A DNA stretch of 25,808 bases from Eshraghiella sp964576255. GTDB lineage: Bacteria > Bacillota > Clostridia > Lachnospirales > Lachnospiraceae. The stretch spans positions 1 through 25,808 of the forward strand of contig CAZNUK010000029.1 of NCBI GenBank assembly GCA_964576255.1, read 5' to 3'. A program made the translations under genes and the position numbers. How positions within the stretch are numbered: the stretch's first letter is position 1; each line of letters opens with the position of its first letter. Below the pieces are notes generated by a model that was not told the origin of the DNA, did no database searches, and saw only the letters and a list, made by a program, of their open reading frames with translations. Positions 24,835-25,808 of the stretch are shown here, one piece after another.

Positions 24835-25754
24835 ACAGGAATTTTGAGTACATATACAGTAATAACGGTGAATATCAGGCAGATAATGCCGGATAGAACC
24901 TTGCTGTATATGTATTTTTTTACGTCAATAAATCCTTCCGTATCCACCCCGAGAGTTTGAAAAATACTGGAAAATCCACCAAAAGACAGGGAAGGAAGTA
25001 ATATGAGCAGTTTTTTTGCAATGGAATAATCACTCTGGCATATGAGAACGCTTCCTTGTGCAATTTCTATAAATGGGCATACATTAATTGTCCCATTAAT
25101 GGGCAGTGAAATAATGTATTCTGTTATTATTGAAAAAATAATAACATAGCCCCCTAACAGTCCCATATTAATCAAAGTGGTTTTTATGGAATTGTTTAAA
25201 ATCCTTTTGTCAGAAGTTGATGTTTTATAAGCGGGCGAATTTGACAGAGCAAGGTTATTAAAAAATATTTTTCTAATTAATATGGTTGACAATAATAATG
25301 ATATGTAAAATACAGCCAGTACTACTGGTACAAGTCTGGTACTGTTAAGTAATCCCATACATACAAAGCCAATAATATATGATGGGCTTATATTATTAAA
25401 GGCGCACACACAGAAGCAGGCAGTATCCTTGTCTATCTGCTCATCGCTAATCATAAGTGATAAATTAGCAGCACAGGCTGGGCATCCAAAAAATAATCCG
25501 GACATAATAGGATAAGCTGCATTGGAAGAGATTTTTAATCCTTTTGTAATTGGTGTTGCTATTTTTGCCATATTAGGCGCAAGCCCCGATTTAATCATAA
25601 TGTTACTGAACAGCATATATGGTAATAATGCAGGTATTAAAGCAGAAAACCATGTGTTAAGTCCCTTGACAGCACCGGATAATACTACATTATGTGTGAA
25701 TAATAACAACACAAATAAAAGTAAAGGAAATATAATTTTTATTATTTTAATCAT
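24831..25754 (-). CDS. ylbJ: YlbJ-type sporulation integral membrane protein (nucleoside-recognition/Gate domain)
   Basis: The 307-residue product is a multi-span membrane protein, hydrophobic from the first residues, with about eight helices. The core segment MSGLFFGCPACAANLS...CFCVCAFNNISPSYIIG matches the Gate-domain pattern of YlbJ/SpoVV-type proteins. In Bacillus subtilis, YlbJ (SpoVV) is made in the mother cell and helps move dipicolinic acid towards the forespore. It is shorter than the Bacillus protein. The ATG has no clear Shine-Dalgarno, so the start is less certain, and I see no confident sigma-A promoter upstream. Its stop overlaps that of the coiled-coil gene by four bases (24831-24834). 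Confidence 0.78.
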   Translation of the reverse strand: MIKIIKIIFPLLLFVLLLFTHNVVLSGAVKGLNTWFSALIPALLPYMLFSNIMIKSGLAPNMAKIATPITKGLKISSNAAYPIMSGLFFGCPACAANLSLMISDEQIDKDTACFCVCAFNNISPSYIIGFVCMGLLNSTRLVPVVLAVFYISLLLSTILIRKIFFNNLALSNSPAYKTSTSDKRILNNSIKTTLINMGLLGGYVIIFSIITEYIISLPINGTINVCPFIEIAQGSVLICQSDYSIAKKLLILLPSLSFGGFSSIFQTLGVDTEGFIDVKKYIYSKVLSGIICLIFTVITVYVLKIPV

Positions 25755-25808
25755 AATAAAATATATTCAGTCAATAAGAATGTTATTCAATTGATTTTTA
25801 GGCACAAT

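Noticed and set aside
25522..25794. A 90-codon plus-strand frame at the end of the window
   Set aside because: It is antisense to the 5' part of ylbJ, and its hydrophobic look simply mirrors the membrane helices there.

Overview
The window looks like an ordinary chromosomal stretch of a low-GC, Gram-positive, anaerobic Clostridia-type bacterium, most likely a Lachnospiraceae relative. The reasons are the AT-rich sequence, strong Shine-Dalgarno sites, many textbook -35/-10 promoters with 17-bp spacers, a Firmicutes-type LexA box, a four-cysteine L28, the GerW and YlbJ spore-associated families, and gene neighbourhoods shared with Bacillus/Clostridium (recA-recX-rny, yloU-fakA-recG, rsmD...ylbJ). 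I see no phage, transposon, CRISPR, toxin or defence genes.

Layout. (1) 1-108: a truncated tRNA-Glu(CTC) on the minus strand with its promoter. (2) 168-974: a single AIM24/TIGR00266-family gene with its own promoter and terminator. (3) 975-4558: recA (LexA-controlled), recX, then rny with its own promoter and a strong terminator. (4) 4548-6390: a NagZ-type family 3 glycosidase lipoprotein and a small one-pass membrane protein with an acidic tail. (5) 6407-7648: a lipoprotein that looks like a beta-propeller. (6) 7658-14010: a likely long operon of rimO, pgsA, a LysA-like decarboxylase, two unrecognised genes, a DUF2953-like membrane protein, gerW, and a 51-codon membrane protein. (7) 14029-14341: rpmB with its own promoter and terminator. 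(8) 14362-24154: an operon of yloU (Asp23), fakA, recG, a histidine phosphatase, rsmD, a MoxR ATPase, and a 1149-residue protein fusing a DUF58 domain to a membrane transglutaminase. (9) 24164-25754: a coiled-coil protein meeting, tail to tail, a minus-strand YlbJ-type membrane protein.

How the genes fit together. Most are housekeeping: DNA repair (recA, recX, recG), RNA decay and ribosome maturation (rny, rimO, rsmD, rpmB), lipid metabolism (pgsA, fakA), wall recycling (nagZ-like), and spore-linked functions (gerW, ylbJ). The least routine part is the moxR plus DUF58-transglutaminase pair. Two proteins that are usually separate are joined in one chain here, and the pair lies between rsmD and ylbJ, where Bacillus subtilis has coaD. 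No coaD is present in the window. I found no clearly new multi-gene system. The best leads are this fusion, the unrecognised 466- and 105-residue proteins of the gerW operon, a divergent LysA-like enzyme, and some regulatory structure near recA, rny and the AIM24 gene.
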